Origin: Jiangella gansuensis DSM 44835
Lineage (GTDB): Bacteria; Actinomycetota; Actinomycetes; Jiangellales; Jiangellaceae
Direction of reading: 5' to 3'
Assembly: GCF_000515395.1 (NCBI RefSeq)
Contig: NZ_KI911782.1
Coordinates: forward strand, 1,465,090-1,529,089
DNA: 64,000 bases
The notes under the pieces were generated by a model, which saw nothing but the letters and a program-made list of their open reading frames with translations, made no database searches and was not told where the DNA came from. Below, piece by piece: positions 42,408-50,741 of this stretch. The number at the start of each line of letters is the position of its first letter. Positions within the stretch are counted from its first letter, which is position 1. The translations under genes were made by a program, and so were the position numbers.

Positions 42408-44149
42408 TGACGGCGACGCACGGCCCGATCCGGCGGATGCTCGGCATGCTGCGGGCCCACCTCGGCCGGCTCCTGCTCGCGGTGTCCGCGTCGGTCGTCA
42501 CCGAGCTCGCCGCGCTGGCGCTGATGGGGACGGCCGCCTGGCTGCTGGCTCGCGCCGCCCAGCAGCCGCCGCTCGCCGCGCTGTCCCTGGCCATCGTCGG
42601 TGTTCGGGCGTTCGCCACCGCGCGCGGCGTGTTCCGTTACGGCGAGCGGCTGGCCAGCCACGACGCCGCGCTCCGGGCGCTGGCCACGCTGCGCGGCCGG
42701 GTCTACGACGCGCTCGTGCCGCTGGCGCCGTCCGGGCTGCCCGCCTACCGCAGCGCGGACCTGCTCAGCCGCATGGTCTCCGACGTCGAAGCCGTCCAGG
42801 ACCTCGTGGTCCGGGTGCTGGTGCCGGTGAGCACGGCCGTCGTCGTGGCCGGCGTAGCGGTCGGCGTCACCGCGCTCGTGCTGCCGTCGGCTGCGGTCGT
42901 GCTGGCCGTCGGGCTGGCGCTGGCCGGCATCGTCGTGCCCCTGCTCATGGTCCGTGCGGCTCGGCGCACCGCCCGCCGGCTCGCCCCGGCCCGTGCCGAG
43001 CTGGCCGCCCGGCACACCGACCTGCTGCACGGCAGCGCCGACCTCGCGGTCTTCGGCGCGACGGAGCAGGCCCTCGCAGACGCCGACCGTGCCGGCGACC
43101 ACCTGGCCCGGCTGGAACGCCGCACCGCGCTGAGCACCGCGCTCGGCGGCGCGGGCGCCATGCTCGTGCAGGGCGCCACCACCGTCGCGGTCACCGTCCT
43201 GGCGCTGAATGCCGGGTCCCTGGCGGCGGTCATGGTCCCCGTGGTGGCACTGGTCGCGCTCATCTCGTTCGAACCGGTGCTGCCGCTCGTGCCGGCCGTC
43301 CAGCGGCTCCTGGAGGCGCAGGCGTCCATGCGGCGCGTGCTGGCGGTGCTCGACGCGAAGGCGCCGGTGGCCGAACCGCCGTCGCCGCTGCCGGCCCCGG
43401 GGCGAGACGTCACGATCGAGCTGCGCGACGTGTCGGTGCGCTACCCGGGCGCCGAACACGACGCCGTCGACGGCGTGTCGCTACGGCTCGCCGCCGGCCG
43501 GCGGGTGGCCGTCGTCGGCGCCAGCGGGTCCGGCAAGAGCACGCTGCTGGCCTGCCTGATGCGGTTCATCGAACCGTCCGCCGGCACCGTCCTGCTGGGC
43601 GGCCACGATGTGCGCGACTACGACGGCGACGACGTGCGCGGCGTGATCACCGGCGTCACCCAGGACGCCCACCTGTTCCACACCACCATCCGCGAGAACC
43701 TCCGGCTGGCCCGGCCGTCCGCCACCGACGACGACCTGCTGGCGGCGCTGGAGCTGGCCCGGCTGCGCGACTGGGTGTCGTCGCTGCCGGACGGCCTGGA
43801 CACCGAGGTCGGCGAGGGCGGCGGCCAGGTCTCCGGCGGTCAGCGGCAACGGCTGGCGCTGGCCCGGGCGCTGCTGGCCGACCCGCCGGTGATCCTGCTC
43901 GACGAGCCCACCGAGGGCCTGGACCCGCAGACCGCCGACGAACTCGTCGCCGATCTGCTCGACACCACCCGCGGCCGCACCACGGTGCTGGTGACGCACC
44001 GGCTGGCCGGCCTCGACGGCGTCGACGAGATCGTGGTGCTGCACGCCGGCCGGGTCGTCCAGCAGGGCACCCACGCCGACCTGGTCGCCGTCGCCGGCCC
44101 CTACCAGGACCTCTGGTGGGCCTCCCACCCCGCCGCCACCTCGAAATGA
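42407..44149 (+). CDS. cydC: ABC exporter half-transporter CydC
   Basis: The 580-residue protein is the partner of CydD: six membrane helices (first MLRAHLGRLLLAVSASVVTELAALALMGTAAWLLARAA, GVRAFATARGVFRYGERLASHDAALRAL is a CydC block) and an ATPase domain with GASGSGKST, VSGGQRQR and VILLDEP. The start ATG overlaps the cydD stop (TGATG). The stop codon TGA belongs to the family B repeat that follows. Confidence 0.94.
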   Translation: MTATHGPIRRMLGMLRAHLGRLLLAVSASVVTELAALALMGTAAWLLARAAQQPPLAALSLAIVGVRAFATARGVFRYGERLASHDAALRALATLRGRVYDALVPLAPSGLPAYRSADLLSRMVSDVEAVQDLVVRVLVPVSTAVVVAGVAVGVTALVLPSAAVVLAVGLALAGIVVPLLMVRAARRTARRLAPARAELAARHTDLLHGSADLAVFGATEQALADADRAGDHLARLERRTALSTALGGAGAMLVQGATTVAVTVLALNAGSLAAVMVPVVALVALISFEPVLPLVPAVQRLLEAQASMRRVLAVLDAKAPVAEPPSPLPAPGRDVTIELRDVSVRYPGAEHDAVDGVSLRLAAGRRVAVVGASGSGKSTLLACLMRFIEPSAGTVLLGGHDVRDYDGDDVRGVITGVTQDAHLFHTTIRENLRLARPSATDDDLLAALELARLRDWVSSLPDGLDTEVGEGGGQVSGGQRQRLALARALLADPPVILLDEPTEGLDPQTADELVADLLDTTRGRTTVLVTHRLAGLDGVDEIVVLHAGRVVQQGTHADLVAVAGPYQDLWWASHPAATSK

Positions 44150-44222
44150 TCACGTCCCGTTGGGGTGTTCCCGCTTCACCATGATTGCTTGCCCCGGGCG
44201 GCGGGAGAACGCCTGGGGCGGG
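44143..44222. repeat. Family B intergenic repeat, copy 3, supplying the cydC stop
   Basis: It runs from GAAATGATCACGTCCCGTTG to AACGCCTGGGGCGGG. The cydC stop TGA (44147-44149) is part of the GAAATGATCACG motif. It lies between the convergent ends of cydC and the PLP enzyme gene. Confidence 0.85.
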
Positions 44223-44246
44223 CGCCCGCTCCGGACGCCGGACCCG

Positions 44247-45314
44247 TCACGCGGACGCGGCCTCCAAGGCCCCGGCGAGGTCCGCCCAGAGATCGTCGGC
44301 GTCCTCGATCCCGACCGACAGCCGCAGCAGCGACTCGTCGACGGTTGGGCTCTCGGTCGGCCAGCGGCGCCGGCGCTCCAGCGACGACTCCACCCCGCCG
44401 AGGCTGGTCGAGTGCACCCACAGCCGCACCCCGGCGACGACCTTGTCCGTGGCCGCCGCGCCGCCGGCCACCTCGATCGAGCACATGGTGCCGAAGCCGG
44501 GGTAGCGGACCTTCGTGACGGCGGGATGCCCGGCCAGCCGGGACGCCAACAGCGCCGCCGTGGTCTGCGCCTTCTCGAGCCGGACCGACAACGTCCGGAG
44601 CCCGCGCAGAGCAAGGTAGGCCTCCATGGGACCCGGGATGGACCCGTGCAGCCGGCGGTGTGCGTCCAGCCGCTGGTACAGGTCGTCCGATCCCGCGACG
44701 ACGGCGCCGAGGACGAGGTCCGAATGGCCGGCCAGCAGCTTCGTGACGCTGTGCACCACGAGGTCGGCACCCAGCTCCAAGGGCCGCTGCAGGAGGGGAG
44801 TGGCGAAGGTGTTGTCGACGACGGTGACCGCGCCGGCCGCGCGCGCCGCGGTGGCAGCGGCCGCGATGTCGGTGACGTCGAGGTTCGGGTTGGTCGGCGA
44901 CTCCAGCCACACCATGGTGGCTCCGTCCGCGGCGGCGGCCACGGCAGCGGCGTCGTCCACCGGGACCTGCCGCAGTGTCGCCCGGCCCTGGGCGGCGCGC
45001 TCCCGCAGCTGGTCGAGAACCCCCAGGTAGGCGCAGTCGGGGGCAACGACGACGGCGTCCTCCGGCAACAGGGACAGCACCGCGCTGGAGGCCGCCAGCC
45101 CGGAGGCGAAGGCGAGCGCCCGGCCGCCTTCGAGGTCGCCGAGCACGGTCTCCAGCGCCGTCCACGACGGGTTGCCGTAGCGGCCGTAGCCGACCTCGCC
45201 GCCGGCGTGGTACGTGGAGGCGAACGTGACCGGCTCGTTCAGCGGTGCGTCCGCGGCCCGGTCCGGCCGGCCGGCGGTGACGACACGCGTGGCCGGGGAA
45301 TCAGTGGAGGACAT
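44247..45314 (-). CDS. Cys/Met metabolism PLP-dependent enzyme (cystathionine gamma-lyase/synthase type)
   Basis: The 355-residue protein belongs to the trans-sulphuration family. It shows YGRYGNPSWTALETVLGDLEGG, the aromatic and Asp cofactor positions in VWLESPTNPNLDVTDI, the PLP lysine in VVHSVTKLLAGHSDLVLGAVV and SVGIEDADDLWADL near the C-terminus. Which sulphur amino acid it uses cannot be told: cystathionine gamma-lyase and synthase are both possible. ATG 45314 gives the usual N-terminus; the frame opens at 45362. A family A palindrome lies just before the start. Confidence 0.88.
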   Translation of the reverse strand: MSSTDSPATRVVTAGRPDRAADAPLNEPVTFASTYHAGGEVGYGRYGNPSWTALETVLGDLEGGRALAFASGLAASSAVLSLLPEDAVVVAPDCAYLGVLDQLRERAAQGRATLRQVPVDDAAAVAAAADGATMVWLESPTNPNLDVTDIAAAATAARAAGAVTVVDNTFATPLLQRPLELGADLVVHSVTKLLAGHSDLVLGAVVAGSDDLYQRLDAHRRLHGSIPGPMEAYLALRGLRTLSVRLEKAQTTAALLASRLAGHPAVTKVRYPGFGTMCSIEVAGGAAATDKVVAGVRLWVHSTSLGGVESSLERRRRWPTESPTVDESLLRLSVGIEDADDLWADLAGALEAASA

Positions 45315-45330
45315 GAGAGCAGTATGCCCC

Positions 45331-45392
45331 TCCCCATGATCATCAAGACTTGACCCGGTCATAGGCGGGTCAAGTCTTGATGATCATGGGGA
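45331..45392. repeat. Family A palindrome, copy 4 (perfect 27-bp stem)
   Basis: The 27 bases at 45331-45357 are exactly complementary to 45366-45392, around an 8-base loop GTCATAGG. The left arm starts TCCCCATGATCATCAAGACT. TGA at 45384-45386 (complement) is the stop of the upstream epimerase-like gene, so the repeat separates the two minus-strand genes. Confidence 0.92.
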
Positions 45393-46328
45393 GGCGGCGA
45401 GCGTCAGCGCCACCGAGGACGTCCGGCTCTGCCCCGGGTCGATGGTGATCTGCGTTCCGGTGGTGGCGCGCACGGTGGCGATCCCGCGACCCGGCCAGCT
45501 CGTGGCGGGCTCCAGCGCCAGCACGTAGGCGTCGGAGTACCACGGGAACCCCGTCCGGCCGCCTGCCTCCAGCCAGTACCAGGCGTACGGCATCAGGCTC
45601 GTGTCCCAGCTCAGGTCGGCGCGCAGGCCGAGCTCGTCGTTGACGACGCCCGCCCGGCCTTCGGCGAAGTCGGCCAGGTAGGCGAGCCGGCTGATGCCGG
45701 AGCGCTCCTCCGGCAGGCGCGCGAGGTCGGTTCCGTCCGGCAGCATCGGCCATGGCGCGCTGGTGCCCGGGGCGACGTGGGCGGTGCGCGCGTCGGTCTC
45801 GACCCGCGCACCCGGCCCGACCAGCGGCGCCCCGAACGCGGGATGCTGGCTCCACATGACCTCGATCGGCTCGGCCGCCTCGTTCGTCACGGTCTCGGTG
45901 ACGGTGACAGTCGGCCCGGTGACGGCGATCCGCTTCACCACGGAGAACGGGCTGCGCACCAGGTGGGTGCGCAGTTCGATGGATGCCGGGCCGTTGGCGT
46001 GCCAGTCGTAGGAGGCCAGCCACGCCTCGCCGTGCATGCCCCACTCGACGCCGTGCTCGGTCGTGGCGTCGCCGCCGTTGGGGAACACCGTCTGCCAGCC
46101 GCCGGGGTAGGCGTGCATGAGCATCGCCTCGCTGGAGCCGACCGTGCCGGTCTCGCCGCGGGCACGCAGACCCCAGCGGGTGCGCCACATGACGTCGACT
46201 CCGAGCGGCCGCCAGCGCACCGAGGTCACGTCGCCGCCCTTGCCGGGCAGGACGTCGACGTCCAGCTCGTCGGAGCCCAGGTGGACGACCTCCCAGCCAC
46301 GGGACGTCGAGACGCGGATGTCGGGCAC
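45384..46328 (-). CDS. Aldose 1-epimerase-like protein (DUF4432/galactose mutarotase superfamily)
   Basis: The 314-residue protein is all-beta in character. Blocks such as LDVDVLPGKGGDVTSVRWRPLGVDVMWRTRWGL, YPGGWQTVFPNGGDATTEHGVEWGMHGEAWLASYDW and EVMWSQHPAFGAPL match the mutarotase fold; the HGE pair and the late HPAFG match its active-site positions. It probably interconverts sugar anomers. GTG 46328 has GAGGAGG 6-8 bases upstream. Its TGA stop is inside the family A repeat copy at 45331. Confidence 0.82.
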   Translation of the reverse strand: MPDIRVSTSRGWEVVHLGSDELDVDVLPGKGGDVTSVRWRPLGVDVMWRTRWGLRARGETGTVGSSEAMLMHAYPGGWQTVFPNGGDATTEHGVEWGMHGEAWLASYDWHANGPASIELRTHLVRSPFSVVKRIAVTGPTVTVTETVTNEAAEPIEVMWSQHPAFGAPLVGPGARVETDARTAHVAPGTSAPWPMLPDGTDLARLPEERSGISRLAYLADFAEGRAGVVNDELGLRADLSWDTSLMPYAWYWLEAGGRTGFPWYSDAYVLALEPATSWPGRGIATVRATTGTQITIDPGQSRTSSVALTLAASP

Positions 46329-46388
46329 GTGGTACCTCCTCGGTTCGCGGGGTCGCGGGCTCGGCCGTAGCGCGCTGCTCCGGTGCTG

Positions 46389-46468
46389 CCCACCCCAGGC
46401 GTGCTCCCGCCGCACCAGGTAAGCATTCGTGGTGGAGCGGGAGGAGCCCAACGTAACGTGATCATTTC
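46389..46468. repeat. Family B intergenic repeat, copy 4 (reverse orientation)
   Basis: Read on the minus strand it runs from GAAATGATCACGTTACGTTG to GCACGCCTGGGGTGGG, matching the other copies. It lies between the epimerase-like gene start and the MFS gene stop; the MFS stop TGA is at its edge (46467-46469). Confidence 0.85.
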
Positions 46469-47783
46469 AGGGGGTGGGATCCAGGGCGTCGTAGCGAGCG
46501 AAGCGGCGCTGGGTGAGCGCGAGCGCCACCACCACCGCGATGCACAGCAGGCCACCGGCCACGGCGGCCAGCGCCTCGGAGCTGATCTCCGCCATGGAGC
46601 CGAGCACCAGGTCGCCCAGCCGCGGCCCGCCCGCGACCACCACGATGAACACGCCCTGCAGCCGCCCGCGCATCTCGTCGGGCGTGGCGGCCTGCAGGAT
46701 GGTCATCCGGAACACGGCGCTGACGGTGTCGGCGGCGCCGGCCAGCGCCATGCAGAACACCGCCGGCCACAACGCCCAGTGCGCCGCGCCGCCGTCGCCG
46801 GAGACCGCGCCGTCCGTCGGCGTCAGCAACAGCACCACCCCGAACGCCGTGACCGCCAGCCCCCAGCCCACCACCGCCACCAGCACCGCCCGGCCCTGCC
46901 GGCGCACGTGGCCCAGCGGCCCCGAGAACAGCCCGGCCAGGACGGACCCGGTGGCCATCCCGGCCACCAGGATGCCCACCGTCGTCGACCCGCCGCCCAG
47001 CAACGTGGCCGCGATGGCGGGGAAGAGCACCCGGGGCATCGCGAGGATCATCGCGGCCATGTCGACGAGGAACGTCATGCGCACGTTGGGCCGGGTGCGC
47101 AGGTAGGACAGGCCCTCCAGGACCGAGGTCAGCCCGGCGCGGCGGATCCGGCCCTCCGGCGGCAGCGGCGGCAGCGACACGAGCGTCGTGAACGCCACGA
47201 CCAGCAGCACGGCCTCGATGCTGTAGGTCCAGCCGTAGCCGACCTGGTCGATGAGGACGCCGGCCAGCAGCGGCCCGATGGTGAGGCCCAGATTCGTCGA
47301 CATGCTGGCCAGCGCGTTGGCGGCCGGCAACAGGTGGGTCGGCAGCAGCCGCGGGATGATCGCCGTCCGGGCGGGGGAGTTGACCGCGAAGAACCCGTTC
47401 TGTGCCGCCACCAGGACGTACAGGAGCCACACCTGGCCGGCGTCGGACCACGCCTGGACGGCGAACGCGACGGCGACCGCGAGCAGCCCGCTGGACGTGA
47501 CGAGGACCACGCGCCGCCGGTCGTGCGCGTCGACGATCGAGCCGCCGTACAGCCCGAGCACCACCAGCGGGCCGAGCGCGAACAGTCCGACCAGCCCGAC
47601 GTTGAAGGTCGATCCGGTGAGGTCGTAGACCTGCAGGCCGACGGCGACGGTGGTGAGGTGGGTGCCGATCCCCGAGAGCGAGATGCCGATCCACAACCGG
47701 CGGTACGGGACGCTGACCCTGAGCGGCGTAAGGTCCAAAAGCAGTCGGCGCACCTGCACATCTTGGCAGTGCTGTTTCCTCAT
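46467..47783 (-). CDS. MFS transporter
   Basis: The roughly 438-residue protein has about 12 membrane helices. Motifs include YRRLWIGISLSGIGTHLTTVAVGLQVYDLTGSTFNVGLVGL (helices 1-2), GGSIVDAHDRRRVVL (motif A) and GPLLAGVLIDQVGYGWTYSIEAVLL. It resembles the enterobactin-exporter-like (EntS) group, but the substrate is unknown. Start candidates are ATG 47813, ATG 47783 and a GTG around 47760. ATG 47783 is shown. If 47813 is used, the start overlaps the divergent glcD start by two bases. Confidence 0.85.
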   Translation of the reverse strand: MRKQHCQDVQVRRLLLDLTPLRVSVPYRRLWIGISLSGIGTHLTTVAVGLQVYDLTGSTFNVGLVGLFALGPLVVLGLYGGSIVDAHDRRRVVLVTSSGLLAVAVAFAVQAWSDAGQVWLLYVLVAAQNGFFAVNSPARTAIIPRLLPTHLLPAANALASMSTNLGLTIGPLLAGVLIDQVGYGWTYSIEAVLLVVAFTTLVSLPPLPPEGRIRRAGLTSVLEGLSYLRTRPNVRMTFLVDMAAMILAMPRVLFPAIAATLLGGGSTTVGILVAGMATGSVLAGLFSGPLGHVRRQGRAVLVAVVGWGLAVTAFGVVLLLTPTDGAVSGDGGAAHWALWPAVFCMALAGAADTVSAVFRMTILQAATPDEMRGRLQGVFIVVVAGGPRLGDLVLGSMAEISSEALAAVAGGLLCIAVVVALALTQRRFARYDALDPTP

Positions 47784-47811
47784 CGGGCCGACGGGTGGCA
47801 AGGTGTCCGTC

Positions 47812-49230
47812 ATGAGGTCGGACCACAGCGCTGAGTGGGGTGCCGTCGACGACGGCGTGGTCGAGAAACTGCGTGGCATCGTCGGGCCGGAGCACGTCAA
47901 GACCGACGACGGCGCCGTGGCCGCGTTCTCCCGCGACGCCACACCGCTGTTTGCGGCACGGCCGGACGTCGTGGTGCTGCCGGGGTCGACGGCGGAGGTG
48001 GCCGCGGTCCTGCGGCTGGCCACCGAGCGGCGCATCCCGGTGACACCCCGTGGCGCGGGCTCGAACCTGGCCGCCGGCACGCTGGCGCAGGACGGCGGCA
48101 TCGTGCTGGTGCTCACCCGGCTGGACCGGATCCTGGAGGTCGACGCCGACGAACTGCTCGCCGTCGTACAGACCGGGGTGACGACGACGGAGCTGGCGGC
48201 GGTCGCGGCGCAGCAGGGCCTGCTCTACGTGCCGGACCCGGGCAGCAAGACGGTGTCCACCGTCGGCGGCAACGTCGCCACCTGCGCCGGCGGCCTGCGC
48301 GGGCTGAAGTACGGCGTCACCCGCAATTACGTCCTCGGCCTGGAGGCGGTGCTGCCGACCGGTGAGATCATCCGGACCGGGGGGCGGCTGTGGAAGGACG
48401 TCGCCGGTTACGACCTCACCCGGTTGTTGACGGGCTCGGAGGGCACGCTCGCAGTGGTGACGGAGGTGACGGTCGCCCTGGTGCCGGCGCCGGCGGACTC
48501 CCGTACCGGGGTCGCCTACTTCCCGGCGCTGGCCGACGCCGGCCGTGCCGTCGCGCGGGTCATCGCCGACGGCGTCGTCCCGGCCACGCTGGAGTTCCTG
48601 GACACCAAGTGCATCAACGCAGTCGAGGACTTCGCCGGCCTGGGCCTGGACCGCACCGCCGGCGCGCTGCTGCTCTTCGGCGACGACGGCGATCCGGACA
48701 CCGTCGCGCGCAACCTGGAGCGGATGGCGCAATCGTGCGCCAAGGAAGGCGCGACCGGGGTGACCCTGGCCCAGGACGTCGCCGCGTCCGAGGCGCTGCT
48801 GACGGCGCGGCGGTGCTCGCTGCCGGCGCTGGCGCGGCTGGCACCGGTGACGGTTTTGGAGGACGTCGGGGTGCCGCGGCCGCGGATCGCCGAGATGGTC
48901 GGGCGCATCGACGAGATCGCCGACCGGCACGGAATCAGCGTCGCCACGTTCGGGCACGCCGGGGACGGCAACCTGCACCCGACCGCCGTCGTCGATCCCT
49001 CGGACGACGGAGCCATCGAGCGGACGAAGGCCGCCATCGGCGACATCTTCTCCGCGGCGCTGGAGCTCGGCGGCACCATCACCGGCGAGCACGGGGTGGG
49101 CGCGGCGAAGTTGCCGTGGCTGGCCGACCGGCTCGGCGCGGACCAGGTGGCGCTGCTGTCCCGGATCAAGGCAGCGTTCGACCCGGCCGGCATCCTCAAC
49201 CCCGGGAAGACCGGCTCACCCTTCCCATGA
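47812..49230 (+). CDS. glcD: FAD-binding oxidase, glycolate oxidase subunit GlcD-like
   Basis: The 472-residue flavoprotein has an FAD_binding_4 domain (VVLPGSTAEVAAVLRLATERRIPVTPRGAGSNLAAG) and an FAD-oxidase_C domain (ISVATFGHAGDGNLHPTAVVDPSDD, then GGTITGEHGVGAAKLPWLADRLG). This matches GlcD, which oxidises glycolate (or D-lactate). The ATG at 47812 has AAGGTG upstream. The stop TGA is inside a family C repeat. The iron-sulphur partner glcF follows. Confidence 0.91.
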   Translation: MRSDHSAEWGAVDDGVVEKLRGIVGPEHVKTDDGAVAAFSRDATPLFAARPDVVVLPGSTAEVAAVLRLATERRIPVTPRGAGSNLAAGTLAQDGGIVLVLTRLDRILEVDADELLAVVQTGVTTTELAAVAAQQGLLYVPDPGSKTVSTVGGNVATCAGGLRGLKYGVTRNYVLGLEAVLPTGEIIRTGGRLWKDVAGYDLTRLLTGSEGTLAVVTEVTVALVPAPADSRTGVAYFPALADAGRAVARVIADGVVPATLEFLDTKCINAVEDFAGLGLDRTAGALLLFGDDGDPDTVARNLERMAQSCAKEGATGVTLAQDVAASEALLTARRCSLPALARLAPVTVLEDVGVPRPRIAEMVGRIDEIADRHGISVATFGHAGDGNLHPTAVVDPSDDGAIERTKAAIGDIFSAALELGGTITGEHGVGAAKLPWLADRLGADQVALLSRIKAAFDPAGILNPGKTGSPFP

Positions 49231-49280
49231 TCATGTCCTGTCGCGGTCGCCCACAGGCCGCCAGGGAACATGATCACGGG
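49224..49280. repeat. Family C intergenic palindrome, supplying the glcD stop
   Basis: CCCATGATCATGT at 49224-49236 and ACATGATCACGGG at 49268-49280 form an inverted repeat with one mismatch and a 31-base centre. The outer CCCATGATCAT resembles family A. The glcD stop TGA (49228-49230) is inside it. It separates glcD from glcF, whose ribosome site follows within 10 bases. Confidence 0.8.
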
Positions 49281-49300
49281 GACGACACGGAGGAGTGTGC

Positions 49301-50455
49301 GTGACCGAACTGCCGATCGTGCCGCGTGAGCCGGGCGCCGTCGACGAGGGCGACCACGGCGTCCACGCTCGCGGCATCTTCGACGCCGGCCTGTTGGACC
49401 GGTGCATCTCGTGCGGGTTCTGCCTGCCCGTGTGTCCCACCTATGCCTTGGAGAAGGACGAGCAGTCCTCGCCGCGCGGACGCATCACGCTGATGCGCGC
49501 CCTCGAGGCCGGCCGGTTGGAACCAGACGACCCGACGCTGCAGCACGAGGCCTCGTTCTGCCTGGGCTGCCGGGCGTGCGAGACGGTCTGTCCGGCAGGT
49601 GTCGAGTACGGGCCCATGCTCGAGCAGTGGCGCGATCACCAGTGGCGTCCCGGGCACGGCCCGGCGCCGGCGCGCTGGCTGCGCTGGGGAGTGGCCCGAC
49701 GGGGTCTGCTGCGGCTCGCTGGGTTGGTGCGGCGGGCGGCCCGAACCCGTCGCGGCGGGCGTGCCGTCGACGCCACCACCCCGCACGTGATGCTCGGCTG
49801 TGCCGAGCGGGTGCTGTTCCCCAAGGTCAGCCGGGCCGCGGCGGCGTTGGTCGACGGCGCCGATGCACCCGACGCGCAGGGCTGTTGCGGTGCGCTGCAC
49901 GCACACAACGGCGACTCCGAGGGCGGCCGGGCGCTGGCCGAACGGCTGGGAGAGGACCTGCCCGGCACCATCGTCACCACCTCCGGCGGCTGTGCGGCGC
50001 ACATGTCCGACGTGCTGGGCCGCGACCGGGTCGTCGAGATCAGCGACTACCTGGTCCGCACCGGTTGGACGCCGGGGGCGAAGCTCATGACGCGGGGTGC
50101 CGACGGCCGGCCGCGGCCGATCCGGGTGACCCTGCAGGACTCCTGCCACCTGCGCAACGGCCTCGGCGTCTTCGCCCAGCCGCGGGTGTTGCTGAAGCAG
50201 ATCGCCGACTACGTGGAGCTGCCGTCGGCGGCCTCGTGCTGCGGCGCGGCCGGGTCCTACTCGGTGCTGCGGCCCCGTGACAGCCGGCGGGTGCTGGCAC
50301 CGAAGCTGGCCGAGATCGAGGCACTGGACGTCGACTACGTCGTAGCGGTCAATCCCGGCTGCCTGCTCCAGCTCAAGCAGGGGTTGCTCCGCTCGAAGGT
50401 GAAGGCCGTGCACTTGGTGGAGTTGCTCGCCGAGGTCGAGGCCGCCCGGCCATGA
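49301..50455 (+). CDS. glcF: Iron-sulphur protein, glycolate oxidase subunit GlcF-like
   Basis: The 384-residue protein has two 4Fe-4S binding motifs near the N-terminus: CISCGFCLPVCPTY (CX2CX2CX3C) and CLGCRACETVCPAGV. Two CCG domains follow, with QGCCGALHAHNG, SGGCAAHM, DSCHLRNG and ASCCGAAGSYSVL, which bind a further cluster in GlcF/HdrB-type proteins. It passes electrons from GlcD. GTG 49301 is preferred over GTG 49295 because GGAGGA lies six bases before it. The family C repeat sits between the two genes. Confidence 0.92.
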   Translation: MTELPIVPREPGAVDEGDHGVHARGIFDAGLLDRCISCGFCLPVCPTYALEKDEQSSPRGRITLMRALEAGRLEPDDPTLQHEASFCLGCRACETVCPAGVEYGPMLEQWRDHQWRPGHGPAPARWLRWGVARRGLLRLAGLVRRAARTRRGGRAVDATTPHVMLGCAERVLFPKVSRAAAALVDGADAPDAQGCCGALHAHNGDSEGGRALAERLGEDLPGTIVTTSGGCAAHMSDVLGRDRVVEISDYLVRTGWTPGAKLMTRGADGRPRPIRVTLQDSCHLRNGLGVFAQPRVLLKQIADYVELPSAASCCGAAGSYSVLRPRDSRRVLAPKLAEIEALDVDYVVAVNPGCLLQLKQGLLRSKVKAVHLVELLAEVEAARP

Positions 50456-50480
50456 GCTCGCACTGATCTGAGCCAGCGAA

Positions 50481-50496
50481 TGGTAGAACTCTGCCA
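50481..50496. promoter_or_regulatory. Operator of the vapBC module over the vapB start
   Basis: TGGTAGAACTCTGCCA is a near-perfect dyad (TGGnAGA-AC-TCTnCCA) whose last base is the A of the vapB ATG. VapB antitoxins of the AbrB type usually repress their own promoter through such a site. Confidence 0.7.
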
Positions 50497-50741
50497 TGAA
50501 AACTGCCATCGACTCTGGTGGCCGCGTCGTCATCCCGAAGGCGCTACGTGATGCCCTCGGTCTCACGGCCGGTCAGTCGTTGGACGTGGTGGAGCGTGAC
50601 GGCCACCTGGAGCTGGTGCCGTCGCCGACACCGATGCGGCTGGTCGACGACGGTGACGGAGTGGTCGCCGTGGCCGATGTCGAGATGCCGGAACTGACGG
50701 CTGACATGGTCCGTGATGCCCTGGAGAAGACACGGCGATGA
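50496..50741 (+). CDS. vapB: VapB-type antitoxin (AbrB/MazE fold)
   Basis: The 81-residue protein begins with the swapped-hairpin AbrB domain MKTAIDSGGRVVIPKALRDALGLTAGQSLDVVERDGHLELVP and ends in an acidic-basic tail that would bind its toxin (MPELTADMVRDALEKTRR). It should autorepress through the dyad at 50481. Its stop overlaps the start of the toxin frame (ATGA), the usual layout of vapBC. The toxin gene is broken. Confidence 0.9.
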   Translation: MKTAIDSGGRVVIPKALRDALGLTAGQSLDVVERDGHLELVPSPTPMRLVDDGDGVVAVADVEMPELTADMVRDALEKTRR

